From Stenotrophomonas sp. 24(2023) (lineage in GTDB: Bacteria > Pseudomonadota > Gammaproteobacteria > Xanthomonadales > Xanthomonadaceae), in the NCBI RefSeq assembly GCF_030913365.1, contig NZ_CP133160.1, positions 1,364,001 through 1,428,000 of the forward strand: a DNA stretch of 64,000 nucleotides, read 5' to 3'. The notes under the pieces are model-generated. The model was not told where the DNA came from. It saw nothing but the letters and a program-made list of their open reading frames with translations, and made no database searches. Positions 11,646 to 20,592 of this stretch are shown here, one piece after another (position 1 is the stretch's first letter; every line of letters begins with the position of its first letter). The translations under genes and the position numbers were made by a program.

Positions 11646-11664
11646 ATCCCCGCAGGGCGTGGAT
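11646..11664 (-). repeat. Degenerate SMAG-type palindrome
   Basis: On the minus strand ATCCACGC-CCT-GCGGGGAT, an imperfect member of the GTAG-family stem-loops without a clear GTAG head. It sits between the convergent DUF4124 and dehydrogenase genes, where it could act as a transcription or mRNA end. Confidence 0.6.
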
Positions 11665-11685
11665 CCAGCGCCCCCGATCTGCTGG

Positions 11686-12462
11686 CTAGAACCCGTAGCG
11701 CAGGAAGCCACCGTCCACGGCGATGCATTCGCCGGTGACGTAGCTGGCGGCCGGCAGGCACAGGAAGCCCACCGCAGCGGCCACTTCCTCCGGCTCACCG
11801 ATGCGCTGCATCGGCGTGCGTGCGATCACTTCCTCGTAGTAGTCCGGGTCGGACAGCGGACCGGACGTACGACGGGTGCGGATGTACCACGGGGCCACGG
11901 CATTGACCCGGATGCCATCCTCGGCCCACTCCACCGCCAGGTTGCGCGTCATCTGGTGCATGGCCGCCTTGGTCATGCCGTACACCACGCCGCTGCGCAC
12001 ATGGGTCAGGCCCGATACGCTGCCGACGTTGACGATGCTCGACGCCGCGTGGCGGGCCAGCAGCGGATGCGCATAACGCGCCAGTTCAAAGGCCGAGAAC
12101 AGGTTGGTCTCGAAGATCCCGCGCCATTCGTCCTCGGAATACTCCGTCGCCGCCTTGGTGACGTTGCCGCCGGCATTGTTGACCAGGATGTGCAGGCCGT
12201 CGGCATGGTCCTCCACCCAGTCCAGGATCTGCCGGCGGTCCTCGTCATCGGACACATCGGCCGCCAGCGCATGCACCTGGTGCTGGGGATAGGCATCGAG
12301 CAGTTCGTCGCGCGCCGATTCCAGCGCATCCAGGTCGCGCCCGACGATCATCAGGTCGGCGCCGAAACCGGCCAGTTCATGGGCGATCGCCAGGCCGATG
12401 CCGGCACTGGCCCCGGTGATCAGGGCGGTCTGTCCATCCAGGCGCCAACGCTGCGGGTTCAT
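11686..12462 (-). CDS. SDR family NAD(P)-dependent oxidoreductase
   Basis: A classical short-chain dehydrogenase of 258 residues: cofactor motif TGASAGIG (16-23), NNAG (95-98), and the catalytic S148, Y161 and K165 in YGMTK. The C-terminal ITGECIAVDGG-type end (here VTGECIAVDGGFLRYGF) is normal for the family. It resembles tropinone reductase-like SDRs, but the substrate cannot be read from sequence. It is monocistronic, convergent with the DUF4124 pair and divergent from the small lipoprotein gene. Confidence 0.9.
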   Translation of the reverse strand: MNPQRWRLDGQTALITGASAGIGLAIAHELAGFGADLMIVGRDLDALESARDELLDAYPQHQVHALAADVSDDEDRRQILDWVEDHADGLHILVNNAGGNVTKAATEYSEDEWRGIFETNLFSAFELARYAHPLLARHAASSIVNVGSVSGLTHVRSGVVYGMTKAAMHQMTRNLAVEWAEDGIRVNAVAPWYIRTRRTSGPLSDPDYYEEVIARTPMQRIGEPEEVAAAVGFLCLPAASYVTGECIAVDGGFLRYGF

Positions 12463-12573
12463 GCTTCCTCCGGGCCTGCGCCCAACCGGTTTCGTTGCCG
12501 CAAGGATACGCGCTCACGGTGCGCGGCCGCCGCCGGTGGCACACTCGCCTCACCGCCACCGTGGAGTAACGCC

Positions 12574-12777
12574 ATGCGCGCCCTGTCCCTGGCCCTGTGC
12601 CTGCTTCCCCTGCTGGCCGCCTGCCAACGCCCGCCCACGCCCGACCGTGACAAGCCGCCGGAACCACAGGCGCTGCGCCAGGCGGTCAACGCGCCGCTGG
12701 ACCGCGCCAAAGGCGTGCAGAAGACCGTGGACGATGCGGCCAAGCGCGAACAGCAGGCCGCGGCCGACGCGCAGTAG
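12574..12777 (+). CDS. Small lipoprotein
   Basis: A 67-residue protein whose N-terminus MRALSLALCLLPLLAAC ends in a lipobox (LLAAC), so it should be lipidated at Cys17 and anchored in the envelope. The mature part is a Pro-rich stretch followed by a charged Gln/Ala helix (DRAKGVQKTVDDAAKREQQAA) that could form a coiled coil. Similar small entericidin-like or Lpp-like helical lipoproteins exist, but I cannot assign it. A GTGGAG ribosome-binding site precedes the ATG, and a terminator follows. Confidence 0.75.
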   Translation: MRALSLALCLLPLLAACQRPPTPDRDKPPEPQALRQAVNAPLDRAKGVQKTVDDAAKREQQAAADAQ

Positions 12778-12814
12778 CGCGGCAGGCACCAGGCCACGCC
12801 CGGCGGTACCCGAC

Positions 12815-12850
12815 AAAAAAAACGCCCGGCCAAAGCCGGGCGTTCTGGTT
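12815..12850. terminator. Bidirectional terminator, lipoprotein gene and sppA
   Basis: AACGCCCGGC and GCCGGGCGTT form a perfect 10-bp stem with CAAA loop. On the minus strand it is followed by a long T run (eight residues), so it ends sppA transcription well; on the plus strand the tail is only TTCTGGTTT. Confidence 0.8.
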
Positions 12851-12858
12851 TCCAGCCG

Positions 12859-12877
12859 ATCCACGCCCTGCGTGGAT
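12859..12877. repeat. SMAG-type palindrome
   Basis: ATCCACGC-CCT-GCGTGGAT, a perfect stem with CCT loop, next to the sppA terminator. The GTAG head is replaced by GCCG. Confidence 0.65.
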
Positions 12878-12888
12878 GCGTTACCCGG

Positions 12889-14820
12889 TCAGAACCCGCA
12901 GAAGCAGTAGGCCAGAGCCTTGACCGGGGCGCCGTTGCCCTTGTCGCGGGCCGCGTTCTCCACGAAGCGCAGCTGGGTATCCATTTCCGGCATCGTGCGG
13001 GCCAGCATCATGCGCGCCATGCCCGAATCGGACAGCATCCACGCACCGGCGCGGCTGCCGGCGAAACCACTGACGAACTGCGCGAACGGCGAGGCGGCCT
13101 TTTCGATGTAGCGCACGCGGTACTTGTCGGTGGCCCCCAGCTTGGCGCGGCCGGCCGCATCGGCCACCGCTTCCTTCAGGCCGCCGAAGTCGTCGACCAG
13201 GCCCCGTTCCTTGGCCTGCGCACCACTCCAGACGCGGCCACGGGCCACTTCGTCCACGGCCTCGACCGGCTTCTTGCGCGCTTCGGCCACGCGGCCGGTG
13301 AAGTCGGCATAGCCCTTGTCGATGACCGACTGGATGACCTGGCCCACGGCCGGGTCCATCGGGCGGGTGACATCGAAGGCACCGGCAAAGCGGGTGGTGC
13401 CCACGCCATCGGTATGCACGCCGATCTTGTCCAGCGCACGGTTGAAGTTCGGGATCATGCCGAAGATGCCGATCGAACCGGTGATGGTCGAGGGATCGGC
13501 ATAGATGCGGTCGGCGTTCATGCTGATCCAGTAGCCACCGGAGGCGGCCAGGTCACCCATCGACACCACCACCGGCTTGCCGGCGGCCTGCAGGGCCACC
13601 ACTTCGCGGCGGATCTGCTCGGAAGCGAACACTTCACCGCCGGGCGAATCCACGCGCAGCACCACGGCCTTCACCTGGTCGTCGTCACGCGCTTCGCGCA
13701 GCAGCGCCGAGGTTGATTCGCCGCCGATGCGGCCCGCCGGCAGATCGCCGCCGCTGATCTCGCCGGCCGCGACCACCACCGCCACCTGCGGACGCGTATC
13801 CACCGGGTTGCGGCGGGCATCGACCAGAGTCTGGTAGGCATCGAGGTTGACGCTGCGGAAGCCGCCGTCGGCATCGTCGTCGGCCACGCCGCGCTCGATC
13901 ATCAGGTCCTCGAACTCCTCGCGGGTCTTCAGCGCGGTGACCAGCTTCTGCTGCAGCGCGAACTTGGCCAGGTCGCCACCGGCGGCGGCGATGCCTTCGG
14001 GCAGGGTGTCGATGCCGGCGGCCAGCTGTGCCGGGTCCAGGCGGCGTGCCTTGGCGATGTCGCCCAGGTAGCGCTGCCACACGTCGTTCATCCAGTACAG
14101 GTCGGCTTCCTTGGAGGCCGGCGAGGCCGCATCCAGCACGTACGGTTCAGCGGCCGACTTGTACTCGCCCACCTTGAACAGGTGCACGTCCACGCCCAGC
14201 TTGTCCTGCAGGCCGCTGCGGAAATACTGGCGGTAACGGCCCAGGCCTTCCAGCACGACCGACCCCATCGGGTCCAGGTAGACCTCGTCGGCCTGCGCGG
14301 CCAGCAGGTACTGCGCCTGGCTCATGCTCTGGCTGAAGGCCACGATCTGCTTGCCCGAGGCACGCAGCTCCTGCAGCGCGGCGGCCACTTCGCGCAGCGA
14401 GGCGAAACCGGACGGCTGCAGCTTGTCCAGTTCCAGCACGACGCGCTCGATCTTCTTGTCATCCTTGGCGGCCTCGATCACCCGGATCAGGTCACGCAGC
14501 TGGATTTCCTCGGCACCGTTGTCGCCCACCACCTTGGCCAGCGCGCGGCTGACCGGGTCGGCACTGAACTGCTCGACCAGGCGGCCTTCCGGTGCGATCA
14601 CCAGGGTGGTGCGGTCCTGCAGCGCCTTGCTGCCGCTGGCGCCCATGCCGGCGGCCACGACCATGCCGATCAGGATCAGCAGCAGCAGGCCGAAGAACAG
14701 CAGGTTGAGGATCAACCGGCGGGTGAAGTTCATCACGTCCCACAGGCCCACGAAGAAGCTGGCGACCGGGTTGCGGCGCGCGGGGGGCAGCGGGGGCAGT
14801 GGGGGCACGGGTTGATTCAT
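12889..14820 (-). CDS. sppA: Signal peptide peptidase SppA, 67K type
   Basis: A 643-residue inner-membrane serine protease that degrades cleaved signal peptides. A Pro-rich cytoplasmic start is followed by one membrane helix (about residues 36-58). Two tandem S49 protease domains follow, as in the 67-kDa E. coli enzyme. The catalytic dyad is split: K221 in VGEYKSAAEPY of the first half and S427 in GDLAASGGYWISM of the second. It ends at a terminator and a SMAG palindrome. The gene appears monocistronic. Confidence 0.95.
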   Translation of the reverse strand: MNQPVPPLPPLPPARRNPVASFFVGLWDVMNFTRRLILNLLFFGLLLLILIGMVVAAGMGASGSKALQDRTTLVIAPEGRLVEQFSADPVSRALAKVVGDNGAEEIQLRDLIRVIEAAKDDKKIERVVLELDKLQPSGFASLREVAAALQELRASGKQIVAFSQSMSQAQYLLAAQADEVYLDPMGSVVLEGLGRYRQYFRSGLQDKLGVDVHLFKVGEYKSAAEPYVLDAASPASKEADLYWMNDVWQRYLGDIAKARRLDPAQLAAGIDTLPEGIAAAGGDLAKFALQQKLVTALKTREEFEDLMIERGVADDDADGGFRSVNLDAYQTLVDARRNPVDTRPQVAVVVAAGEISGGDLPAGRIGGESTSALLREARDDDQVKAVVLRVDSPGGEVFASEQIRREVVALQAAGKPVVVSMGDLAASGGYWISMNADRIYADPSTITGSIGIFGMIPNFNRALDKIGVHTDGVGTTRFAGAFDVTRPMDPAVGQVIQSVIDKGYADFTGRVAEARKKPVEAVDEVARGRVWSGAQAKERGLVDDFGGLKEAVADAAGRAKLGATDKYRVRYIEKAASPFAQFVSGFAGSRAGAWMLSDSGMARMMLARTMPEMDTQLRFVENAARDKGNGAPVKALAYCFCGF

Positions 14821-14942
14821 GGATTGCTCCGGTTGGCGTCATGCCAGTGTATGTGCTGGATCAGCTTAGACAATGCCGGTCGTGGCGGCATCGGACACAA
14901 GTCAGGGGTGCGGCGGTCATGATCGGGCAACGGCGTGGACAG

Positions 14943-16307
14943 TCACGTCAACGATGACTGCCCTATCCGGGCGCTGCTGCGGTACAGGCGCCAGCCCATC
15001 AGCACCGCCGCGGCGGTCAGGCCGACGATCAGCCCGATCCACATGCCCTGCGGGCCCATGCCCCAGCCCAGGCCGAGGCCGGCACCGAGCGGCATGCCCA
15101 GGCCCCAGTAGGCGAACATGGCGATGAACATCGGCACGCGGGTGTCCTTCAGCCCGCGCAGCGCGCCGGCGGACAGCACCTGGATGCCGTCGGGGAACTG
15201 GAAGGTGGCCGCATACAGCAGCAGGGTGGAGGCCAGCCCGGCCACGGCCAGGTCGTTGGTGTAGACACCGACGATGGCATCGTGGCCGAACAGCAGCACG
15301 GCCGCCGACAGTGTCTGCGTGCCCATGATGATCGCGTAGCCGGCCCAGGCCGCGCGGCGCACGCCGAAGCCATCGCCACGGCCGACCGCATGGCCCACGC
15401 GCACGGTGGTCGCTTCGGCCACGCCCATCGGGATCATGAAGCACAGCTGCGCCACGTTGATGGCGATCTGGTGTGCGGCCGCCTCGTTGGCGCCCAGGCG
15501 GCCGATCAGCAGCGCAGTGACGATGAACAGGCCGCCTTCCATCAGCACGGTGATGCCGATCGGCAGGCCGGTCCGCAGCAGGTCCCAGATGGCAGGCAGG
15601 CGCGGCGGCTCGAAATGCGAGAACAGCTGCAGGTGGGCAAAGCGCTTGGTCCGCCACAGGTAGGTGGCAAACGCGATGGCCTGCAGCCACATCATGATGG
15701 CCGAGGCCATGCCCAGGCCCTCGGCGCCCAGTTCCGGGAAGCCAAGCTTGCCGTTGGCCAGCACGTAGCCCATCGGCGCCAGCACCAGCAGGCCGCCGAA
15801 GCCCAGCAGCATGGTCGGCAGCGTCCAGTGCATGCCTTCGCTGAGGTAGCGCATGCAGAAATACAGCGTCAGCGCGGGCCCGCCCCAGCGCACGGCATGC
15901 AGGAAGCCGGTGGCGCCGGGCACGATGTCCGGCGCGATGCCGAAGGCCGGCAGCAGCGGCGGCACCACCGTGAGGAAGGTGAACATGATCAGCCCCAGGC
16001 CCAGCGCCAGCCACAGCGCCTGGCGGAACAGGGGGCCGATCTCGCGCTCGCGGCCGGCACCGTGCAGCTGCGATACCGAGGCGGTGAGCGAGATCAGCGT
16101 ACCGATGGGGATCAGCATCGGCAGCCACAGCAGGGCCGTGCCGATGGTGACTGCGGCCAGGGTCTGGGTGCCGTGGTGGCCGGCGATGACGTTGTCGACG
16201 AAGGAGATCAGACCGGTCGATACATGCCCGAGCACGAGAGGCAGGGCGAGCAGACCGGTCGCGCCGACTTCCTTGCTGAAGCGCGGCGAGGGGGTTGCGG
16301 TAGACAT
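14943..16307 (-). CDS. MATE family efflux transporter
   Basis: A 454-residue protein with about twelve hydrophobic helices arranged as two halves, starting MSTATPSPRFSKEVGATGLLALPLVLGHVS. FVDNVIAGHHGTQTLAAV in the first half is a typical MATE segment, and GVAEATTVRVGHAVGRG its counterpart in the second. It probably exports cationic drugs or dyes by Na+ or H+ antiport, like NorM. I chose the ATG of MSTATP because the upstream in-frame stretch is non-hydrophobic and Arg-rich. It stands alone between sppA and a DUF3106 gene, both on the same strand. Confidence 0.92.
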   Translation of the reverse strand: MSTATPSPRFSKEVGATGLLALPLVLGHVSTGLISFVDNVIAGHHGTQTLAAVTIGTALLWLPMLIPIGTLISLTASVSQLHGAGREREIGPLFRQALWLALGLGLIMFTFLTVVPPLLPAFGIAPDIVPGATGFLHAVRWGGPALTLYFCMRYLSEGMHWTLPTMLLGFGGLLVLAPMGYVLANGKLGFPELGAEGLGMASAIMMWLQAIAFATYLWRTKRFAHLQLFSHFEPPRLPAIWDLLRTGLPIGITVLMEGGLFIVTALLIGRLGANEAAAHQIAINVAQLCFMIPMGVAEATTVRVGHAVGRGDGFGVRRAAWAGYAIIMGTQTLSAAVLLFGHDAIVGVYTNDLAVAGLASTLLLYAATFQFPDGIQVLSAGALRGLKDTRVPMFIAMFAYWGLGMPLGAGLGLGWGMGPQGMWIGLIVGLTAAAVLMGWRLYRSSARIGQSSLT

Positions 16308-16390
16308 GGCGTTGCAGGACGCGACTACGGTTGCGCGCGAAGGGCACAGGCACCGGGTAGCGGGCCGCCATTTTACGCGCGGGCGGCACC

Positions 16391-16412
16391 AAAAAGGGGC
16401 CTGTCCGGCCCC
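16391..16412 (-). terminator. Intrinsic terminator after the DUF3106 gene
   Basis: On the minus strand GGGGCC and GGCCCC form a 6-bp stem around a 5-nt loop, followed by TTTTT. It lies directly after the DUF3106 stop codon. Confidence 0.7.
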
Positions 16413-16419
16413 GATGGGG

Positions 16420-16974
16420 TTACTGCCCGGCCTGACGCTTGAGCCAGCTGTCGCGTTCGGCCGCTGGCACCGCCAGGAACGCGCTGCGTACGCTGTCGCG
16501 ATCCTGTGGCGGAGTGCGCTGGGCCACCAGTGACAACTGGACCAGTTGTGCCGGGCTGAGCTGGCGCAGCACGGCCAGCGTGGCCTCGCGCTCCCCGGCG
16601 GGCACGAACCCGAACAGGCCCTGCAGCTTCGGGAACGCAAGGCCCAGCTGCGGCCCCAGGCGCCAGCCATCGCGGAAGGCCTGGTCCTGGGCGTTGAACT
16701 GCGTGCGCAGGCGCTGCTGCTGGTCGGCCGGCAGGGCGTTGAAGCGCGCAGCGGCCTGGCGGATGTGCTCGCGCTCGCTGTCCGGCAGGGCCCGCCATGC
16801 CGCGTAGTCGGTGCGCCGCTGGCGCTGCTGCGCCGGGTCCAGCTGCTGCCACGGGGCCGGCCCGACGGCGGTGCTGCTATCCGGGGCGGGCAACGGCACC
16901 GGCAGGCGGTTGTTGGGGGTGGCAGCGGCCAGCGCCGGCACCAGCAGCAGGATCGGCAGCAGCATCTTATTCAT
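16420..16974 (-). CDS. DUF3106 exported protein
   Basis: A 184-residue protein with a signal peptide (MNKMLLPILLLVPALAAA). The mature part contains repeated helical segments of the type WQQLDPAQQRQRR, LPDSEREHIRQAAARFNALP and QLSPAQLVQLSLV, characteristic of DUF3106. The role is unknown; the charged helical make-up recalls periplasmic binding or chaperone-like proteins. Its ATG overlaps the stop of the upstream gene by 8 nt, so translation is coupled. Confidence 0.85.
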   Translation of the reverse strand: MNKMLLPILLLVPALAAATPNNRLPVPLPAPDSSTAVGPAPWQQLDPAQQRQRRTDYAAWRALPDSEREHIRQAAARFNALPADQQQRLRTQFNAQDQAFRDGWRLGPQLGLAFPKLQGLFGFVPAGEREATLAVLRQLSPAQLVQLSLVAQRTPPQDRDSVRSAFLAVPAAERDSWLKRQAGQ

Positions 16975-17971
16975 CAGCCGCCGCCGTCTCCAGTGCGGCA
17001 CCCACCGGCTCGGGGCGGGTGGGCTTTGGAGTGGATTCGTCCACCGGCAGCGGACCACCGGCGGCCATCCAGGCATACAGGTCCGCATCGGGGACCAGGG
17101 CCGAATCACGATCGGCCAGCATCTGGGCATCCTCGGCCGCCTGCGCCCCGGCGGCGGCAGGCCCGGGGCTGACCGTGCTGTCCGGCAGCGCTTCCACGCT
17201 GACCGGGCCGGCTTCCGCCACGACCCCGTCGGGCAGATCGCCCGCGGCGGCCACCGTGCGGCCCTGCCAGTGACGCCAGCCCAGTGCGGCCAGCAGCAGC
17301 ACCACCACCGTGCCCAGCAGGATGGCCGGGCCACGCCAGCGCGGGCGGCCGCCCCCACGACGGCGCCGGGGGGCGGGACGTTCGTCCGCCACGGGGGCAC
17401 GCCAGCTGCGGCTGTTGTTGTCCTTGCTGCCCGGCGCCGGCGGCGCGGCCGGCTGCTGCAACTGCTGCAGGCGCTTGAGCGGCAGCTCACGCACCTGCTG
17501 CTGCACCCGCTCGGCCACGGCACGCCAGGCCACCGCATCGGGCTGGCCACGGCCGTCACGCGGGCAGGCCTGGGCCAGCAGGGCCTGGTAATGCGCCTCC
17601 TCCTGGTCAAGCACGCGCGCGGCAATGCCTTCATCCAGGCTGCCCCCCACCCGCAGCAGCAGGGCCAGGCGCGGCAGCGGCGGCAGCGTACCCAGGTGCT
17701 GCAGCGGTGCCGGCCAATGGCCTCCGGCCGGTTCACGCAACGCCTGGCGCTGGGCGAGCAGGGCCCAGAAGCGGGGTGGCCACTGTGCCATCGGCAGGTC
17801 GCTGGCCACGGCGGTGAAGGCGCGCATCACCGCCACTAGGGCCTGCTCGGCACGCGCGGCATCACCACACTGCAGTTCAGCAACCACCAGGGCACGGCGC
17901 TCGACGCCTCGCAGGAAAGCCGACAGCGCAGCGGCCGCAGTCGGGGAAACAGGGGCGGGCGCAGCCGTCAT
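16967..17971 (-). CDS. Single-span membrane protein of unknown function
   Basis: A 334-residue protein. Residues 1-180 are a helical cytoplasmic domain (LSAFLRGVERRALVVAELQ...). A strongly basic patch, RRRRGGGRPRWRG, precedes one membrane helix at about 218-232 (ILLGTVVVLLLAALGW). The remaining 100 residues are acidic, Pro/Ala-rich and probably periplasmic. This N-in, one-span, low-complexity-out layout is reminiscent of anti-sigma factors, but no zinc or anti-sigma motif is visible. It is translationally coupled to the DUF3106 gene, so the pair likely acts together. Confidence 0.75.
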   Translation of the reverse strand: MTAAPAPVSPTAAAALSAFLRGVERRALVVAELQCGDAARAEQALVAVMRAFTAVASDLPMAQWPPRFWALLAQRQALREPAGGHWPAPLQHLGTLPPLPRLALLLRVGGSLDEGIAARVLDQEEAHYQALLAQACPRDGRGQPDAVAWRAVAERVQQQVRELPLKRLQQLQQPAAPPAPGSKDNNSRSWRAPVADERPAPRRRRGGGRPRWRGPAILLGTVVVLLLAALGWRHWQGRTVAAAGDLPDGVVAEAGPVSVEALPDSTVSPGPAAAGAQAAEDAQMLADRDSALVPDADLYAWMAAGGPLPVDESTPKPTRPEPVGAALETAAADE

Positions 17972-18384
17972 CAGTCACTCCAGGGATCTATCGGAATGAT
18001 AGCGGCAGCCCATCGATGGCCGGCAGGACTTGCGCCGCCGGGCGCTTCGTGCTGCAGGTTGTGCACAGCGTCAAGAAACCCTGCGGGAAAACCCCTGTGA
18101 CGGTGGCCATTCACCCTGTTTCAGCTTTGTTTCACATGCAAAGTATTGATTTAAATATACTTTTGTATGTGGCTATTTTTTGACCAACCCGAGCGTAACG
18201 CCGTTGCCATCGGCATTGGAGCGCCTCGTATACCGTTAACGCACAACGTTATCCACAGAAGATGTGGATAAGACTGAATCTCCAATAGACACCGATATTT
18301 AGGTGGCATTTATGGTCCGCCCCATGACTGTCGCCCTTGCCCGACCCCGGCCAGCGCACGGCACCGGACCGCTACACTGGCCCG
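17972..18384. other. AT-rich 413-bp gap upstream of priA
   Basis: No gene is seen here. A markedly AT-rich stretch (about 18125-18180) contains an inverted repeat, CAAAGTAT (18139-18146) and ATACTTTT (18157-18164). TTGCCA (18204-18209) and TATACC (18229-18234), 19 bp apart, could form a promoter toward priA. Two facing DnaA boxes follow at 18249-18271. TACACT at 18373-18378 lies 6 nt before the priA ATG, a spacing compatible with a leaderless transcript. Confidence 0.6.
18249..18271. promoter_or_regulatory. Pair of inverted consensus DnaA boxes
   Basis: TTATCCACA (18249-18257) and TGTGGATAA (18263-18271) are both exact DnaA-box consensus sequences in opposite orientation, 5 bp apart. They lie 113 bp before the priA start and just downstream of a possible promoter. 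DnaA binding here could control priA or titrate DnaA. Confidence 0.7.
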
Positions 18385-20562
18385 ATGCCTGGACCCATTC
18401 CGACCCTGCAGGTCGCCCTGCCCGTGCCGCTGCCGCGGCTGTTCGACTACCTGGCCCCGGACGGCCCGGCGCCGCAGGTCGCGGTGGGCTGCCGGCTAAA
18501 AGTGCCGTTCGGCAACCGCGAGCTGGTCGGCCTGGTGGCGGGCCATGGCCAGCTGGATGACGGGCAGGGGCTGCGCCAGGCACTGGCCTGGGCCGATCCA
18601 GCCCCGCTGTTCCAGGGCGAGCTGTGGCAGAGCCTGCAGTGGCTGGCGCGCTACACCCATGCCCCGTTGGGCGAGGTGCTCAGCACCGCCCTGCCCGCCC
18701 CCCTGCGCCAGGGCGATCCGCTGCCGGACACCCACCACTGGGGCTGGCAGCTGACCGCCGACGGCCACGCCCAGCGCGACCGGCTGCGGGCCGGCAGCCG
18801 CCCACGGCAACTGGCCGAGCTGCTGGCCGACGCCGTGGTGGACGAGGACGTGCTGGGCGCACGCATGGAGGACTGGCGCGGCGCAGCGCGCAGCCTGGCC
18901 AAGCGCGGCCTGGTCGAGCGCATCGGGCTGAGCGTGGCCCCGCAGCACGCCCAGCCCTTGCCGGGACCCCGCCTGAACCCGGAACAGGCCGCCGCCGTCG
19001 CCGCGATCAACAGCGCTGACGGCTTCCAGCCCTTCCTGCTGGACGGAGTGACCGGCAGCGGCAAGACCGAGGTGTACCTGCAGGCCATCGTGCAGTGCCT
19101 GGCACGCGGCGGCCAGGCGCTGGTGCTGGTGCCGGAAATCGGCCTGACGCCGCAGACCCTGGCCCGTTTCCGCGGGCGCCTGGGAATCGCCGTGCACGCG
19201 CTGCATTCGGGGTTGAACGACAACGAACGCGCGCGCGTGTGGGCCGCCGCCGCGCGCGGCGAAGCACGGGTGATCGTCGGCACGCGCTCGGCGGTGTTCA
19301 CGCCCCTGCCTGCGGCCGGGCTGATCATCATCGACGAGGAACACGACGGCAGCTACAAGCAGCAGGACGGCATCCGTTACCACGCGCGTGATTTCGCGCT
19401 GGTACGTGGCAAGGCGCTGGGCGTGCCGGTGCTGCTGGGCAGCGCGACGCCGTCGCTGGAATCGCTGCACAACGCGCATGCCGGCCGTTACGCCCACCTG
19501 CGCCTGAAACAGCGTGCTGGCGATGCGCGCCCACCACGGGTGCGCATCCTGGATGTGCGCAAACGGCCGCTGCGTGATGGCCTGTCCGCCGATGTGCTGG
19601 AGGGTATCGGCCAGCACCTGCGCGCGGGCCAGCAGGTGCTGGTGTTCAAGAACCGCCGCGGCTATGCACCGGTGCTGCTGTGCCATGACTGCGGCTGGAC
19701 CGCGCCGTGCCAGCGCTGCGACGCACCGATGACCGTGCACGGCGGCGGCCGCCGGCTGCAGTGCCACCACTGCGGCGCACGGCAGCCGGCACCGCTGGCC
19801 TGCCCCGCCTGCGGCAGCCTGGCGCTGCAGCCGCAGGGCATCGGCACCGAACGCCTGGAAGAACACCTGGCCAGTGCATTCGCCGATTACCCGGTGGTGC
19901 GCATCGACCGCGGCACCACTGCGCGCCGTGACGCACTGGAACAGCAGCTGGCCACGCTGGGGGACAGGGCCGGCATCCTGGTCGGCACGCAGATCCTGGC
20001 CAAAGGGCACGACCTGCCCAAGCTCACCCTGGTGGTGGTGGTGGGCATCGACGAAGGGCTGTTCTCGGCCGATTTCCGCGCCAGCGAGAAACTGGCGCAG
20101 CAGTTGATCCAGGTCGCCGGCCGCGCCGGCCGCGCACGCGACCCGGGCGAAGTCTGGCTGCAGACCCACCACCCCGGCCACCCGCTGCTGGAAACGCTGG
20201 TCAGCGGTGGCTACCACCCGTTCGCGCAGGCCGAACTGAACCAGCGCCAGGCCGCCGGTTTCCCGCCGTTCGCGCACCTGGCGCTGCTGCGTGCCGAAGC
20301 GCAGCAGCTTGAGCATGCCAATGCCTTCCTGCTGGCCGCACGCAGCCTGCTGGGCGAACAGCGCGCGGTGGATGTCTATGGGCCGATGCCGGCACCGATG
20401 CCACGGCGTGCGGGCTACCAGCGCACCCAGCTGCTGCTGTCGTGCGCGCAGCGGCCGCCGCTGCACGCATTGCTCGATACGCGGGTGCCGCAGCTGTACG
20501 CACTGCCGGAGGCACGCAAGGTGCGCTGGTCGCTGGATGTGGACCCGGTGGATCTGTACTGA
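18385..20562 (+). CDS. priA: Primosomal protein N' (replication restart helicase)
   Basis: PriA recognises stalled forks and reloads the replicative helicase. The 725-residue protein has the N-terminal DNA-binding domain (ALPVPLPRLFDYLAP), Walker A GVTGSGKTE (221-229), Walker B IIIDEEHDGSYKQQ, and eight zinc-binding cysteines in CHDCGWTAPCQRC ... CHHCGARQPAPLACPAC. Helicase motifs V-VI include VGTQILAKGHDLP and QVAGRAGRA. The chosen ATG opens MPGPIPTLQVALPVP; 16 more in-frame codons upstream look non-native. Confidence 0.96.
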   Translation: MPGPIPTLQVALPVPLPRLFDYLAPDGPAPQVAVGCRLKVPFGNRELVGLVAGHGQLDDGQGLRQALAWADPAPLFQGELWQSLQWLARYTHAPLGEVLSTALPAPLRQGDPLPDTHHWGWQLTADGHAQRDRLRAGSRPRQLAELLADAVVDEDVLGARMEDWRGAARSLAKRGLVERIGLSVAPQHAQPLPGPRLNPEQAAAVAAINSADGFQPFLLDGVTGSGKTEVYLQAIVQCLARGGQALVLVPEIGLTPQTLARFRGRLGIAVHALHSGLNDNERARVWAAAARGEARVIVGTRSAVFTPLPAAGLIIIDEEHDGSYKQQDGIRYHARDFALVRGKALGVPVLLGSATPSLESLHNAHAGRYAHLRLKQRAGDARPPRVRILDVRKRPLRDGLSADVLEGIGQHLRAGQQVLVFKNRRGYAPVLLCHDCGWTAPCQRCDAPMTVHGGGRRLQCHHCGARQPAPLACPACGSLALQPQGIGTERLEEHLASAFADYPVVRIDRGTTARRDALEQQLATLGDRAGILVGTQILAKGHDLPKLTLVVVVGIDEGLFSADFRASEKLAQQLIQVAGRAGRARDPGEVWLQTHHPGHPLLETLVSGGYHPFAQAELNQRQAAGFPPFAHLALLRAEAQQLEHANAFLLAARSLLGEQRAVDVYGPMPAPMPRRAGYQRTQLLLSCAQRPPLHALLDTRVPQLYALPEARKVRWSLDVDPVDLY

Positions 20563-20569
20563 CGGCGGT

Positions 20570-20585
20570 GCCGGGCATGCCCGGC
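20570..20585. terminator. Hairpin between convergent priA and GST genes
   Basis: GCCGGGCATGCCCGGC is a perfect self-complementary 16-mer lying 8 nt after the priA stop and just after the GST gene on the other strand. A true T tract is missing, so terminator activity is likely but weak. Confidence 0.5.
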
Positions 20586-20592
20586 TTCCCCC

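Noticed and set aside
18249..18271. Chromosomal origin of replication
   Set aside because: Two DnaA boxes and an AT-rich stretch are present, but dnaA, dnaN, rpmH or gidA genes and a box cluster are missing; regulation of priA is the simpler reading.
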